Assembly: GCA_036504535.1 (NCBI GenBank)
Contig: DASXUY010000026.1
Span: forward strand, 124,001 to 188,000
Direction of reading: 5' to 3'
Source: JARLGU01 sp036504535
Lineage (GTDB): Bacteria; Armatimonadota; Armatimonadia; Armatimonadales; Capsulimonadaceae
Length of the DNA stretch: 64,000 nt
The position numbers were made by a program, and so were the translations under genes. The notes beneath the pieces were generated by a model, which was given only the letters and a program-made list of their open reading frames with translations, ran no database searches and was not told the origin of the DNA. Of this stretch, positions 44,655 through 53,135 are shown one piece after another. The stretch's first letter is position 1. Each line of letters opens with the position of its first letter.

Positions 44655-47600
44655 CTATTTTGCGAGCGTGAGGATGCCATACTCAGCGATGGATTTGGTT
44701 CCGGCGATACCGCCAAAGAGCCCGAGAGCTTTTGGGTCTGGCTGGTCTGACGTGTCCATATCGTTGACGGTCATCGCGAACCCGAGGCGTTCGCCTGATT
44801 TCGGCGGTGTGGAGCGTCCCAATACCGACCATGGAAGCGCGACGGTATATGTTGTGAGCGTGCCAGTCCGTATGACGGTTAGCGGCGCTGTCACCGGGCC
44901 GACAGGAAGAGCGCCGGGATCGTAGCTTGCGGTTCGATATATCTGCGGGCCGCTGGAGGTGAGAGCGAGAGAGACCTCCGACGAACGGTGGCGGGTCGCC
45001 TTATCTGCGACCAGGTTCCCGGTAGCCGTCGTTATGAGGTCAGGATCCATGTCGAAGCCTACCTGCAGACAGTCCCCTTTCCATGTCGAGAATCCCGTGT
45101 TGTCCTGGACGAAGATATCGTCGGCGACGATCACTCGGAGAAAGAGGGCCGTATCGTTCCATGCCAGTTGCGCCTCCGCCGCAAGGTCTGCATCGCCCCG
45201 ATACAGTTTGGGCGAGCGCACTAGCATGTCGTGGCCCGCGATTGGCACCGTTGCGACGGCCTTCCATGCGTCGGAATCGCCTGCTTCGAACCCGAGCGGT
45301 ACACGAGAGGCGTTGAGGAAATCCAGGCGAAACGACTGGCGACTGGTATAGCCCGTTGAGACTCGCGTCGTGGATGTGACCTGGTAGGATTTGCCAGGCG
45401 ACAAGTCGGCGGTGTTTATCGGAACATTTAAGGTGGCCACTTCTCGGGCTGCCACTACGAACGCTGAGGTTATTTTGCTGTCTGGAACCCCATCCAGGCG
45501 CAACTCCAGAGTGCCATCCGCAGGCTTATCGAGAGAGGAGCGAACGGCAACTTCCAGCGTTGTACCGCTAACGCCAAACGCGGGTCGAATAGTGGCAACG
45601 GCCACGGGCGCATCTACGGCCATGCGGACCGAATCGCCTCCGATGACGTGTCCCTGACGATCTCTCGCGGTGACGACACAGGTGAATAATCCAGCGGCAC
45701 AGTCAGGTGGGATCGGCAACAGCAGATCCACGGGACGGCGCAAGTCTCTGGCTGGAGACGCGGAAATTGTCGCAGTACTGATACGGCGGTCAGGTTGCAG
45801 GTCCACCGTGGCCACGTTCTTGTCGGACACCTTCACGAGGACATGAGCAGTTGCGCCGACAATTGCCTTAACGTCTGTATCGACAATCGCTATGGGTTTG
45901 GCAGCGCCAATGCCCCAGATTTTTAGGGAGGCGCCGACAACGTAGATGGGCTCGGGGCCGACGGTCAGTAATGCGGTGCCGTTTGGAGTAGCGAGTGGCG
46001 CCGGATTGCCCATCCAATCGTAGACACTCACGCTATTCGCACCGACGGGTACATCAACCGTTCGATTCACCCCGCTGTAGTCCCAGAGCGCCAATGTCAC
46101 TTCGCCACCGCGTTCGAACGCGTATCCGGTCGTGGTAGGTCCAAGCCAATCGATGGCTCCAGCGCTTGTAGAACCATCCAGCAACAGCGATTGAGCGGCG
46201 TAAACGGAAGCAACAGGTTTTGGTGCAACTTTGGGTGAGCCAAACTGCGTTTTGGGGTCGAGGTTGTAGAAGTATCCGTAGCCGGGTTCGTTGGAGAAGT
46301 CGCAGAAGTAGAACGCGAAATTGAACCAGTAGCCCTCGCCAAGCATGATCAGGTTCTGGCGGGTGAGACCCTGCGCCTGCTCAAGTTCTTTGCTTCGCTC
46401 CTCATGGGTCTGACACCCTTGCTCGCTGCAAATGCGGCGCAAGTGACGCCCAGCAAGCTCGTCGGTCATGGCGGCGAGCGCGCGGATCTTCTCTCGCATG
46501 TTGCTCGCTTCTGGGGGAACAGGGAAGTATCCGTGTACCGAGTAGGCGTCGATGTATTTCCCCAGCCCCTTGGCGAAAAGGTCGCTGGTCTGGCTATATG
46601 TCGCCTGCGTGCTGATGTTGCTGAGTGTTGGGCCGACGACGATCACGTTGGGATCACCTCTGTGGAGTGCCGGATACGCGAGTTCATAGAGGCGGAGGAG
46701 GCGTTCGTTCGTGCTATCCCATCCCCACGGATAGTCGGGTTCCCAGGTGACTTCGAAGACGTGGTTGGGGTCGGTGGGATAGAGTTCGCGGTTGACACGA
46801 GCGGCTTGCTCAGCATAAAGCAGGAATGCAGCCTCGCCCGCAGGGTTGAGGGGACGCTCGCGGGTCTTCGATTCTGGCGACGCGGCCCATTTGGGCACAC
46901 CGTGAAGCGAGGGCAGCGTGTAGACTCGCCATGGCTCGCCGCTGGGCATTTTGAGGCCATCAGCGCGTTTACCGGGGAGCGTTCCACCTGCCGCGCGACT
47001 TGCTGTGATAAGGTCGGCATATTCGCCAGCGTGGTTGGGTTCGTTACTGCCCCAACCGAATCCGCCGAGTATCCAACGGACGCCGAGATACGGCAAAGCT
47101 CCAATGGTCGCGGGGCTGAACGCGCCCTGCATACCAAAGCGCGTGACGTCCTGAGAGTACGACTTTCGCAAATTGGGATCTGGCACAACGGCGTAGGTCA
47201 TATATCCTGCCTGACGGCTGCCGAGTTTCGCCATGAGCGTTCCATCGGAGAGCTTGGCGTAGACGCGATAGAACCCGAGGCGCCTGGCAGGCGCATCGAC
47301 GGTGACGTCGCAGTTCCCCTGGTCATCGGGAGCGAGGGTGATGTCCTTGTGCTCTATCACGTTATCGTGCTCGTCATCGATGTCGAGCAGCAGTGAGATG
47401 GGCTTCTGTAATGCTGCGAGCCCTTTAACGCGGAAGGACAGCGTCACCGATTCGCCTGCGGCGAAAAGGCTGGTAGCAGGGCGCGCCGTGTCTCCGGTCA
47501 GAGTTGCGGCCTTAGCTGTGGCTGAGATTGGTGCGGCCATGAGGGATGTGGCTGTGAGCGCTAGAGCGGCTAGGTTATTGAGGCGGGTGCGCTGGACGCG

Positions 47601-47681
47601 CAACGGCTTGGGCGAGCGTGGCGTTGGGTCTGTCCATTGAAGTGTACGGCTACCAAGAGCTTGAAAGTGTGAAGACAACAT
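44655..47681 (-). CDS. large secreted GH-A-type glycosidase with C-terminal CBM9-like domain
   Basis: A ~1008-residue secreted enzyme. The start is uncertain: the ATG at 47681 lies just after a direct repeat and gives a long N-region, while a TTG at 47603 would give a normal signal peptide (LNNLAALALTATSLMAAPIS, then ATA); neither has a clear ribosome binding site. After an Ig-like region (~50-150) comes a barrel with 'FEVTWEPDYPWGWDS' (probable acid/base Glu) and 'ICSEQGCQTHEER' (probable nucleophile Glu), as in clan GH-A (GH39/GH5-like). Beta-sandwich domains follow, and the last ~190 residues look like a CBM9/DOMON carbohydrate-binding module ('AWNDTALFLRVIVADDIFV'). Downstream of a LacI regulator and pseudopilin. 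Substrate unknown. Confidence 0.75.
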   Translation of the reverse strand: MLSSHFQALGSRTLQWTDPTPRSPKPLRVQRTRLNNLAALALTATSLMAAPISATAKAATLTGDTARPATSLFAAGESVTLSFRVKGLAALQKPISLLLDIDDEHDNVIEHKDITLAPDDQGNCDVTVDAPARRLGFYRVYAKLSDGTLMAKLGSRQAGYMTYAVVPDPNLRKSYSQDVTRFGMQGAFSPATIGALPYLGVRWILGGFGWGSNEPNHAGEYADLITASRAAGGTLPGKRADGLKMPSGEPWRVYTLPSLHGVPKWAASPESKTRERPLNPAGEAAFLLYAEQAARVNRELYPTDPNHVFEVTWEPDYPWGWDSTNERLLRLYELAYPALHRGDPNVIVVGPTLSNISTQATYSQTSDLFAKGLGKYIDAYSVHGYFPVPPEASNMREKIRALAAMTDELAGRHLRRICSEQGCQTHEERSKELEQAQGLTRQNLIMLGEGYWFNFAFYFCDFSNEPGYGYFYNLDPKTQFGSPKVAPKPVASVYAAQSLLLDGSTSAGAIDWLGPTTTGYAFERGGEVTLALWDYSGVNRTVDVPVGANSVSVYDWMGNPAPLATPNGTALLTVGPEPIYVVGASLKIWGIGAAKPIAIVDTDVKAIVGATAHVLVKVSDKNVATVDLQPDRRISTATISASPARDLRRPVDLLLPIPPDCAAGLFTCVVTARDRQGHVIGGDSVRMAVDAPVAVATIRPAFGVSGTTLEVAVRSSLDKPADGTLELRLDGVPDSKITSAFVVAAREVATLNVPINTADLSPGKSYQVTSTTRVSTGYTSRQSFRLDFLNASRVPLGFEAGDSDAWKAVATVPIAGHDMLVRSPKLYRGDADLAAEAQLAWNDTALFLRVIVADDIFVQDNTGFSTWKGDCLQVGFDMDPDLITTATGNLVADKATRHRSSEVSLALTSSGPQIYRTASYDPGALPVGPVTAPLTVIRTGTLTTYTVALPWSVLGRSTPPKSGERLGFAMTVNDMDTSDQPDPKALGLFGGIAGTKSIAEYGILTLAK

Positions 47682-47893
47682 CGCCCGTACTCGTGAGTAA
47701 CGTAAGCTCTGAAGGAGCCCATCCGTCAATCTGGTGCAAGAGATCTTGCTCCAGATTGCCACCTTCCCGAAACGGGAAGGAAACTTGCTAAAATCCATGG
47801 CAGTGTACTCGCCAACCTTTGAGCGAGAGATGAACGAGCGCCCCGGCGCAGTGTCCGCGCATTGAAATGTACGGCTCGTAAGTGCTTGAAAGT
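47632..47893. repeat. ~35 bp direct repeat flanking double-hairpin copy B
   Basis: TTGAAGTGTACGGCT...GCTTGAAAGT (47632-47673) and TTGAAATGTACGGCT...GCTTGAAAGT (47859-47893) are similar and about 227 bp apart, with related flanks. They bracket hairpin copy B. The pair may mark an insertion or local duplication upstream of the secreted glycosidase. Confidence 0.6.
47718..47784 (+). repeat. double-hairpin repeat, copy B
   Basis: CCCATCCGT, then CAATCTGG-T-GCAAGA/TCTTGC-T-CCAGATTG (47727-47758, one T-T mismatch), then CCA and CCTTCCCG-AAA-CGGGAAGG (47762-47780) and AAACTTG. Closest to copy A. Confidence 0.8.
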
Positions 47894-47958
47894 AGCCTTT
47901 GGGCACTAAGAGGTGTGAGATTATTTGTGGCGTCATGTTCAAGTGCGTTGTGTTTGAT

Positions 47959-48855
47959 TTAGTATGTGCTGAACGTTGCGGCGGGCATGACCTTGCCTGC
48001 GGAGTCGAAGGTGGCCTCGGTACCGGCGGGCGTTCCCCAGCCCCAGACGTTGACGGACGGCTTGTCCTGGTAGTCGGTGCTGCTGACTTGCCATGTCGTG
48101 CCGTACTGTGCGACGCCCGTCGAGACTTGAGAGCCTTTCAGCCATTTGACGTGCGAGTCGGCCATCAGGTAGTTGGCGCCGTCAGAGTGGCGAGAGTCGG
48201 CGTCGAAGCACGATTTGTTGATCATGGAGCGGTTGTAGAACTTGCCGGTTACGTAGCGTAGGTGCGTGGTTTCCAGCGCCGAGCACGATCCGCTGCCGCC
48301 GAGTGAGTTCGAGCCGCTGGGGTCGTATGCGTTGCCGCTCCAGCCGTAGCCTGTGGGCGACTTGTTGCTGTTGGGGACGGACGGGTCTGAGTTGCTATTG
48401 CCTGTCACTTCGAACAACTCAACGGTCTTGGCTGGCGATGTGAACTTAACGATGGATTTACCGGTGACGATCATGTTTTCGTTGACGCCGTACGAAACGA
48501 ACGGAGCGGGTGTGGTGGTGTCGTCGGGACAGGCAAACACGTTTATGCTCTTGATGTAGGGATACATCTGGCTACCCCAACCTGCTCCTGCTGAATAGCC
48601 GGGAAGGCCGCACGGGATAAGCTCGTCGTAGTCTTGTTCGTACTGGGCGAACGCGATTCCGATCTGGCGGAGGTTGGACGAGCAGGCGGTTTGCCGCGCC
48701 TTTTCTCGAGCCGTGGCGAACACGGGGAAGAGTACAGCTGCGAGAATCGCTATGATAGCTATAACTACGAGAAGCTCAATTAGAGTAAAGCCATGGTGAG
48801 CCAGTTTCGTTCCGACCTTGGTTTTGGTATGAGAATGAGAAGACTGTAGGTTCAT
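47959..48855 (-). CDS. DUF1559-type pseudopilin-like secreted protein
   Basis: A 298-residue type II secretion/type IV pilin-like protein. A prepilin motif 'HHGFTLIELLVVIAIIAIL' (cleavage after Gly, residues ~23-42) is followed by 'FPVFATAREKARQTACSSNLR', read in two parts (TAREKARQTACSSNLR), and the DUF1559 body with 'GVNENMIVTGKSI', 'DGANYLMADSHVKWL' (the H-x-DG-like block) and C-terminal 'AATFSTY'. The ATG at 48855 follows AAAGGG. It lies between a LacI regulator (24 bp upstream) and a secreted glycosidase. In Armatimonadota and Planctomycetota such proteins are abundant, role unclear; surface attachment or polysaccharide handling is plausible. Confidence 0.9.
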   Translation of the reverse strand: MNLQSSHSHTKTKVGTKLAHHGFTLIELLVVIAIIAILAAVLFPVFATAREKARQTACSSNLRQIGIAFAQYEQDYDELIPCGLPGYSAGAGWGSQMYPYIKSINVFACPDDTTTPAPFVSYGVNENMIVTGKSIVKFTSPAKTVELFEVTGNSNSDPSVPNSNKSPTGYGWSGNAYDPSGSNSLGGSGSCSALETTHLRYVTGKFYNRSMINKSCFDADSRHSDGANYLMADSHVKWLKGSQVSTGVAQYGTTWQVSSTDYQDKPSVNVWGWGTPAGTEATFDSAGKVMPAATFSTY

Positions 48856-48878
48856 TTTGTGTACACCCTTTCGCGCAA

Positions 48879-49952
48879 TTATAATAAACTGACAGGTACT
48901 TTGGCTGTGGACTCGCGAATTACGAGTTTTGTCGGCAGAACGTGACACGCAGGCTCGCTTTCTATGCCCGAAGCGTCGATCATGTGTAAGAGATCGTTTG
49001 TGGCGGCTCGCCCGATCTCATGGAACGGCTGCGAAATTGTGGTCAGCGGCGGGTTGAGCAGCTTTGCGTAGCTGAAGTCGCTGTAGCCTATGACTGAAAC
49101 GTCGCGCGGCACGTGGTAGCCCATGCGCCACAGCGTTCGCATCGCCACTGCCGCGGGCTCATCGCCAGCGCAGACCAGCGCCGTGGGGCGATCAGCTCGG
49201 TCGGCGAATAGCTGATGGATGAGGTTCTCGGTGGACTCGATGACCCAGTTCGAATCTACGATCCAATCGTTGCGTAGTGGAATCCTGCACTCCCCCATCA
49301 TTCGTCGATAGATCTGCTTTCGCTGAATGGATTGGCGGTGGACAGAATCGCCCGCAATGAACGCGATTCTCGTGTGGCCGAGACCTGCCAGATGCTCAAT
49401 GGTCAGGCGGTAGCCGAGTTCGTCATCCGATGTGATAATTCGCCTGCCCGGCTGGTCGGCGTCGTCGTCTACAAAGACGCAGGGGATCTCGTAGCGGTCG
49501 AGTTCCTGGCAAAACAGTTCCGTGTCGTGCGGCTTGTAGAACGTGCGCGCCACGAGGCCGGCGAGGCGTTGTTCCACGCACAGGCGAGCGATCGCGGCGG
49601 GGTCGGCGGGTTCTTCGCGCGGTATGACTTTGAGCAGGTAGCCCGCCTCGGTGGCTGCTTTGAGCACGCCTTCGAGGATTTCGAGTTCCTGCGCGGCGAC
49701 ATCGATCTTTAAATAGCCTAGTACATAGTTCTTGCCGCTCCCGATAGCGCGGGCTAGCTCGTTGCGCCGGTAGCCGAGGACAGTGGCCGCATTGAGAACG
49801 CGGCGCGTAGTGGACTCACTGATGCGCACCTTGCCCTGGCGGTTGTTGAGCACGACCGATGCTGTCGCGGGCGATACACCGGCTTCGCGTGCGACATCGG
49901 ACATGGTGACCATCGCCGCTAGTTTTTTCTGTGGATTCTCGGATGAGAGCAT
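48879..49952 (-). CDS. LacI-family transcriptional regulator
   Basis: A 357-residue repressor. The DNA-binding helix-turn-helix is 'VTMSDVAREAGVSPATASVV' (~15-34) with the hinge 'VLGYRRNELARAIGSG', and the effector domain includes 'RIAFIAGDSVHRQS', 'TALVCAGDEPAAVAMRTL' and 'VSVIGYSDFSYAKLLNPPLT'. The ATG at 49952 follows AAGGACT. It probably senses a sugar and controls its own operon with the pseudopilin and glycosidase downstream; see promoter at 49997-50026. Confidence 0.93.
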   Translation of the reverse strand: MLSSENPQKKLAAMVTMSDVAREAGVSPATASVVLNNRQGKVRISESTTRRVLNAATVLGYRRNELARAIGSGKNYVLGYLKIDVAAQELEILEGVLKAATEAGYLLKVIPREEPADPAAIARLCVEQRLAGLVARTFYKPHDTELFCQELDRYEIPCVFVDDDADQPGRRIITSDDELGYRLTIEHLAGLGHTRIAFIAGDSVHRQSIQRKQIYRRMMGECRIPLRNDWIVDSNWVIESTENLIHQLFADRADRPTALVCAGDEPAAVAMRTLWRMGYHVPRDVSVIGYSDFSYAKLLNPPLTTISQPFHEIGRAATNDLLHMIDASGIESEPACHVLPTKLVIRESTAKVPVSLL

Positions 49953-49996
49953 GTCTAGTCCTTGCTTTGCTAAAGCCCCTTAGCATTCCTGCAATT

Positions 49997-50026
49997 ATAT
50001 TAACACGATCCCCCCATCCGTGTCAA
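49997..50026 (-). promoter_or_regulatory. promoter of the LacI regulator with operator-like repeat
   Basis: On the minus strand: TTGACA (50021-50026), 18 bp spacer, TAATAT (49997-50002). Between the boxes an inverted pair ACACGGAT/ATCGTGT (one base bulged) spans the spacer, where a self-repressor would bind. The remaining gap 50027-50276 shows no gene of confidence. Confidence 0.6.
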
Positions 50027-50276
50027 GCACAATATCTCGCAAGGCGGGAGTGGTTCGATAACGGCAGAATGAATTATCGTGATGCAATTGTTAAATATGC
50101 GGTTCAGAGAGGCGACAAACGGGAATATCGTTGGTACGGGCCGAACTTCAGAACACGATGTACGCGAAGAAGCTGTCCAGGATAGAGTTTCAGGATCATG
50201 AGCGTGAGCATTTAGTCACGCTGGCTGAAACAAAGAACCTAGGTCAAGGCCTAATCACCATCGGGGGAGGCGCGAC

Positions 50277-51197
50277 GTGTTTTGTCCTAACTGCCGTGAA
50301 CACTGGCGTATCGTAACTAATGGGGACGATGGAGTCCGCCGCAATGCTCGCATATGCCCGGTATGCCAAGTCCCGCTCGCTATGGACCGAATGGAAGCTG
50401 AGTTTCCGGCGAAGGATGTATCTACTCATACAAAGACCCAATCGTTAACGGTTCGTCAGTTTTTGCAGGAGACGTCGGCTGACGTTATAGCCAGACCGCC
50501 GCACGATACATACGCTGCGGTTCCAGACGAATGGGTAGCCGACGGTCCTCGCCGCGGCGGGTGGCTGATTGATGTTTGGCAACGCGCGCGGTCTTGGGTG
50601 CCGAAAGACGGGCTAATGGCATACGCCGGGTTGATCGTTGTTGGGTGCCTGGTCGCCGCTGTGCTCACTTTCGGTGATGGTGCGCCTAATCGCAAGACTC
50701 CCGCTCCCGTACTGTCGTCAAGTGTTCCGCCACTCCTGGTACCGGCCAGCATAGACGGGTGGACGCGATGGAGTGAAGCGACTCGCTCCTATGACCCTGG
50801 AGATGGACACTGGGTCGGAACAGCGACTTACTCGAAGGGCAGCTCAACTGCTGAGGTGTGGGTTCAATGGCCCAAAACAGGTAACGTCGACCCATGGAAA
50901 GCATTTATGAGCGCGTCGCCAGTTGTTCAGCATCGTAAGGCTAACCAGCCAATCACCGCCATAGAGCGCATCATCGGTGATCGTACTTGTCGCGTGTGGA
51001 CGATCCCGAGCGACAGCAAAACGCGCCCGATAGCGAGTTCCTGGCTCCCATCTACGCAGCCTTGCAGCGTAACCTGGCAGGTCGGACCCTACATTGTGAC
51101 TACAGCGGGTAGCGAGAAGGCGGCCATGTTGCTGGCCAGAGCGATGACGACGTCCTCAGGACTGGCGGCGAAAGCAGTTGTCGCCACCGCAAAATAG
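50277..51197 (+). CDS. membrane protein with N-terminal zinc ribbon, function unknown
   Basis: A 306-residue protein. 'FCPNCREHW' and 'CPVCQVPLA' near residues 2-34 form a CxxC...CxxC zinc ribbon. After a ~100-residue linker a single membrane helix occurs at 'MAYAGLIVVGCLVAAVLTF' (~121-139). The C-terminal ~165 residues lie beyond it and form a beta-rich domain containing several Trp residues ('IDGWTRWSEATRSYDPGDG', 'WVQWPKTGNVDPW'). The start is GTG at 50277 behind a strong GGGGGAGG. No family recognised. Followed 53 bp later by the pterin dehydratase gene. Confidence 0.7.
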   Translation: MFCPNCREHWRIVTNGDDGVRRNARICPVCQVPLAMDRMEAEFPAKDVSTHTKTQSLTVRQFLQETSADVIARPPHDTYAAVPDEWVADGPRRGGWLIDVWQRARSWVPKDGLMAYAGLIVVGCLVAAVLTFGDGAPNRKTPAPVLSSSVPPLLVPASIDGWTRWSEATRSYDPGDGHWVGTATYSKGSSTAEVWVQWPKTGNVDPWKAFMSASPVVQHRKANQPITAIERIIGDRTCRVWTIPSDSKTRPIASSWLPSTQPCSVTWQVGPYIVTTAGSEKAAMLLARAMTTSSGLAAKAVVATAK

Positions 51198-51250
51198 CGA
51201 CGTCCCGCAAAGCACGCCGACGCGGGATGAACTAGAAAGAGAGAGAGCGA

Positions 51251-51565
51251 ATGAACGCAGTCAAACTGACTGACAGCGAAGTTACGCAGCATATGTCATT
51301 GCTGCCAAAGTGGGAGTTAGTGGGCGCCACTATTGGCAGGCTGTTCGAATTCGAGTCCTTTACCAAGTCGATGGAATTCGTCAATCAGGTCGCGGAGAAT
51401 GCGGATGCTGTCAACCACCACCCTGATATCGACATTCGATACAACAAGGTGCGGCTACTACTGACGACACATGACGCGGGAGGGCTAACGTTACTTGATA
51501 TGGAGATGGCGGCCGCTGCAGACGATATAGCGGGCGTTATCGCGCAGAACGGGAGCGTCCATTAA
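51251..51565 (+). CDS. pterin-4a-carbinolamine dehydratase family protein
   Basis: A 104-residue DCoH/PhhB-type protein. The signature 'AVNHHPDIDIRYNKVRLLLT' carries the active-site His-His-Pro and Tyr, followed by 'HDAGGLTLLD'. The family recycles tetrahydrobiopterin or takes part in pterin/molybdopterin-related roles. Preceded by GAGAGAG at the right distance. Single gene. Confidence 0.9.
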   Translation: MNAVKLTDSEVTQHMSLLPKWELVGATIGRLFEFESFTKSMEFVNQVAENADAVNHHPDIDIRYNKVRLLLTTHDAGGLTLLDMEMAAAADDIAGVIAQNGSVH

Positions 51566-51587
51566 GGGCTAAGGCGCGGTGACGCGT

Positions 51588-51878
51588 CTAGCGCTCATTC
51601 TCAAATATCTTAGTGCGGTAATCGTTGATTGCCTGGATGAGGAAGCTGAGGCCAGAATTGACTTCAGCCGCAGCCTGTTCCCAATGCTCTGCGACGATTT
51701 CGGAGCCTGCCTCGCCAGCCATTCTCATGGCTTCGCGGTAGTTGGACGCTGCAGTAAGCGCATTATTGACTAATTCCAGCCAAATGACGTCGGGGACGCC
51801 CTGATTTCCCAGGAGTTCGCAGACCGCATCCTTGAAAGCGCGGTCTTCTTTTTCGAATTCTTTCTCGAATTCTGGCAC
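51588..51878 (-). CDS. small hypothetical protein
   Basis: A 96-residue acidic helical protein beginning 'PEFEKEFEKEDRAFKDAV'. I start it at GTG 51878 because GAGG lies seven bases upstream; an in-frame TTG at 51884 sits on top of that site. No motif, signal or membrane segment. It follows the 258-residue unknown gene by 113 bp on the same strand. Function unknown. Confidence 0.45.
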   Translation of the reverse strand: MPEFEKEFEKEDRAFKDAVCELLGNQGVPDVIWLELVNNALTAASNYREAMRMAGEAGSEIVAEHWEQAAAEVNSGLSFLIQAINDYRTKIFENER

Positions 51879-51991
51879 TGGCAAACCTCATGCTAGGGAA
51901 TAAGTGCGCGTCTATGTCGAAAACACACCTCACCCACGCTTGTTCAAAACGATGCTGAGTGAGGTGCGCTGATGACGACAGGGGTGGTGGC

Positions 51992-52768
51992 TTACAGGTG
52001 AAGCAGTTTGCGATCACCGTTCGCGACGCTGAGCACTTTGTCGAGGATGTCGAGGCGGTTGAGTTTGAGCTCAATTTCCCCTGGCAACTCGTCGAGAGCG
52101 GCCTGAAGTTCGGCCACGGCGGCGTCGTATGTTTCGACTTGGTCGGCTGCGGCGACTCCATCCCAGAACATCTGGAAGAAGCGCAAAATGCCTATGTAAC
52201 CCAATCCGTCGGTTGTGGTGAGCACATCCGGCGCGTATCGCTGACGAGCGAGATTGGGGCCAGGGCGGATACCGTAAACGTCCTTCACCCATGCCAGCAC
52301 GGATGCGCCAACACGGTTGTCATAGGCGGCAAAGCTGTTGGGGAAAGCGTAGTGCAGGTACTTTGTAAGTAAAGAGTACGGCTTCACGGTCGTGCTTCGC
52401 GCAATGGTCGCCATGATCGAGCCCATAGCATCCGCAAGGATTACGAGATCTTCATCGGTCCCCATAAGCAGATCGGGCGGTGTGCCCTTCCACCAGCCCC
52501 GCGCTTCTACAACGGCGTTCATCGCTTCAAACGCAATCGGGATAGCTGGGTCTGCGCATCGTGCCTTACATTTGGTATTGAGAGCGGTAAGCAGTTCGAC
52601 GCCCTTGGCTCGAAGCGTCGCCTTGTCCTCGGCAGCCACAACAAATTCCGGGAAAGCGCCGATCTGACGCCGCAAGTCCGACTCCCAAGCTGCATTCTTC
52701 ACGTAATACTGATAGGTCGAGCCACCGGGCTTCGCCGCCGCCAGTACCGCCTCCAGGATTCTATCCAT
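51992..52768 (-). CDS. hypothetical protein, 258 residues
   Basis: I do not recognise this protein. It is soluble and mostly helical. A notable stretch is 'PYSLLTKYLHYAFPNSFAAY' followed by DNRVGASVL (~135-163), which resembles the 'K-LH-...P-xxF-xxxD' block seen in several families of unknown function. The start at 52768 follows AAAGG. On the same strand 113 bp later is a 96-residue unknown, possibly co-transcribed. Confidence 0.7.
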   Translation of the reverse strand: MDRILEAVLAAAKPGGSTYQYYVKNAAWESDLRRQIGAFPEFVVAAEDKATLRAKGVELLTALNTKCKARCADPAIPIAFEAMNAVVEARGWWKGTPPDLLMGTDEDLVILADAMGSIMATIARSTTVKPYSLLTKYLHYAFPNSFAAYDNRVGASVLAWVKDVYGIRPGPNLARQRYAPDVLTTTDGLGYIGILRFFQMFWDGVAAADQVETYDAAVAELQAALDELPGEIELKLNRLDILDKVLSVANGDRKLLHL

Positions 52769-53135
52769 ATTCGCAATTGACCTTTCGACGGAGATCGTTG
52801 AACTACAGATCTCGTCAGTTCCTTCTACCAGGCTTCGCCTGCATCCTTAACGCCCAACGCTACCGACTATTGGGCTGCAAAAGCCCACCCACGCACAAGC
52901 AAGAGGGAAGCCAAACGTGGTCTGGACTTGCTTCCTGTCGAGATTGTATGCGTGGAAAAATTGTTAAGGTACCTATATGATACCGCGATATGGAAGTAAA
53001 CGCTGTATTCGAGGCAGATTCGATGGCTTCAAGCGGCTAAATCAACCATTTCGTCATCTCCACTGCCCAGCGCAAAGGCCAGAGTACCGTCGTGGGTAGA
53101 CGGAGAGCCCTGGCCAATCGCACGAATACAGAGGC
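52769..53135. other. intergenic stretch with small hairpins
   Basis: Contains TGGGCT-GCAAA-AGCCCA near 52872 and AGGGAAGC...GCTTCCT around 52905-52940. No coding frame or known RNA is supported. Confidence 0.4.

Noticed and set aside
36961..47784. Double-hairpin family as a riboswitch
   Set aside because: Orientation is always plus strand and does not follow the direction of the downstream genes, so a cis-regulatory leader is unlikely.
50068..50316. Small frames upstream of the zinc-ribbon membrane protein
   Set aside because: Two out-of-phase frames without ribosome binding site; no similarity seen.
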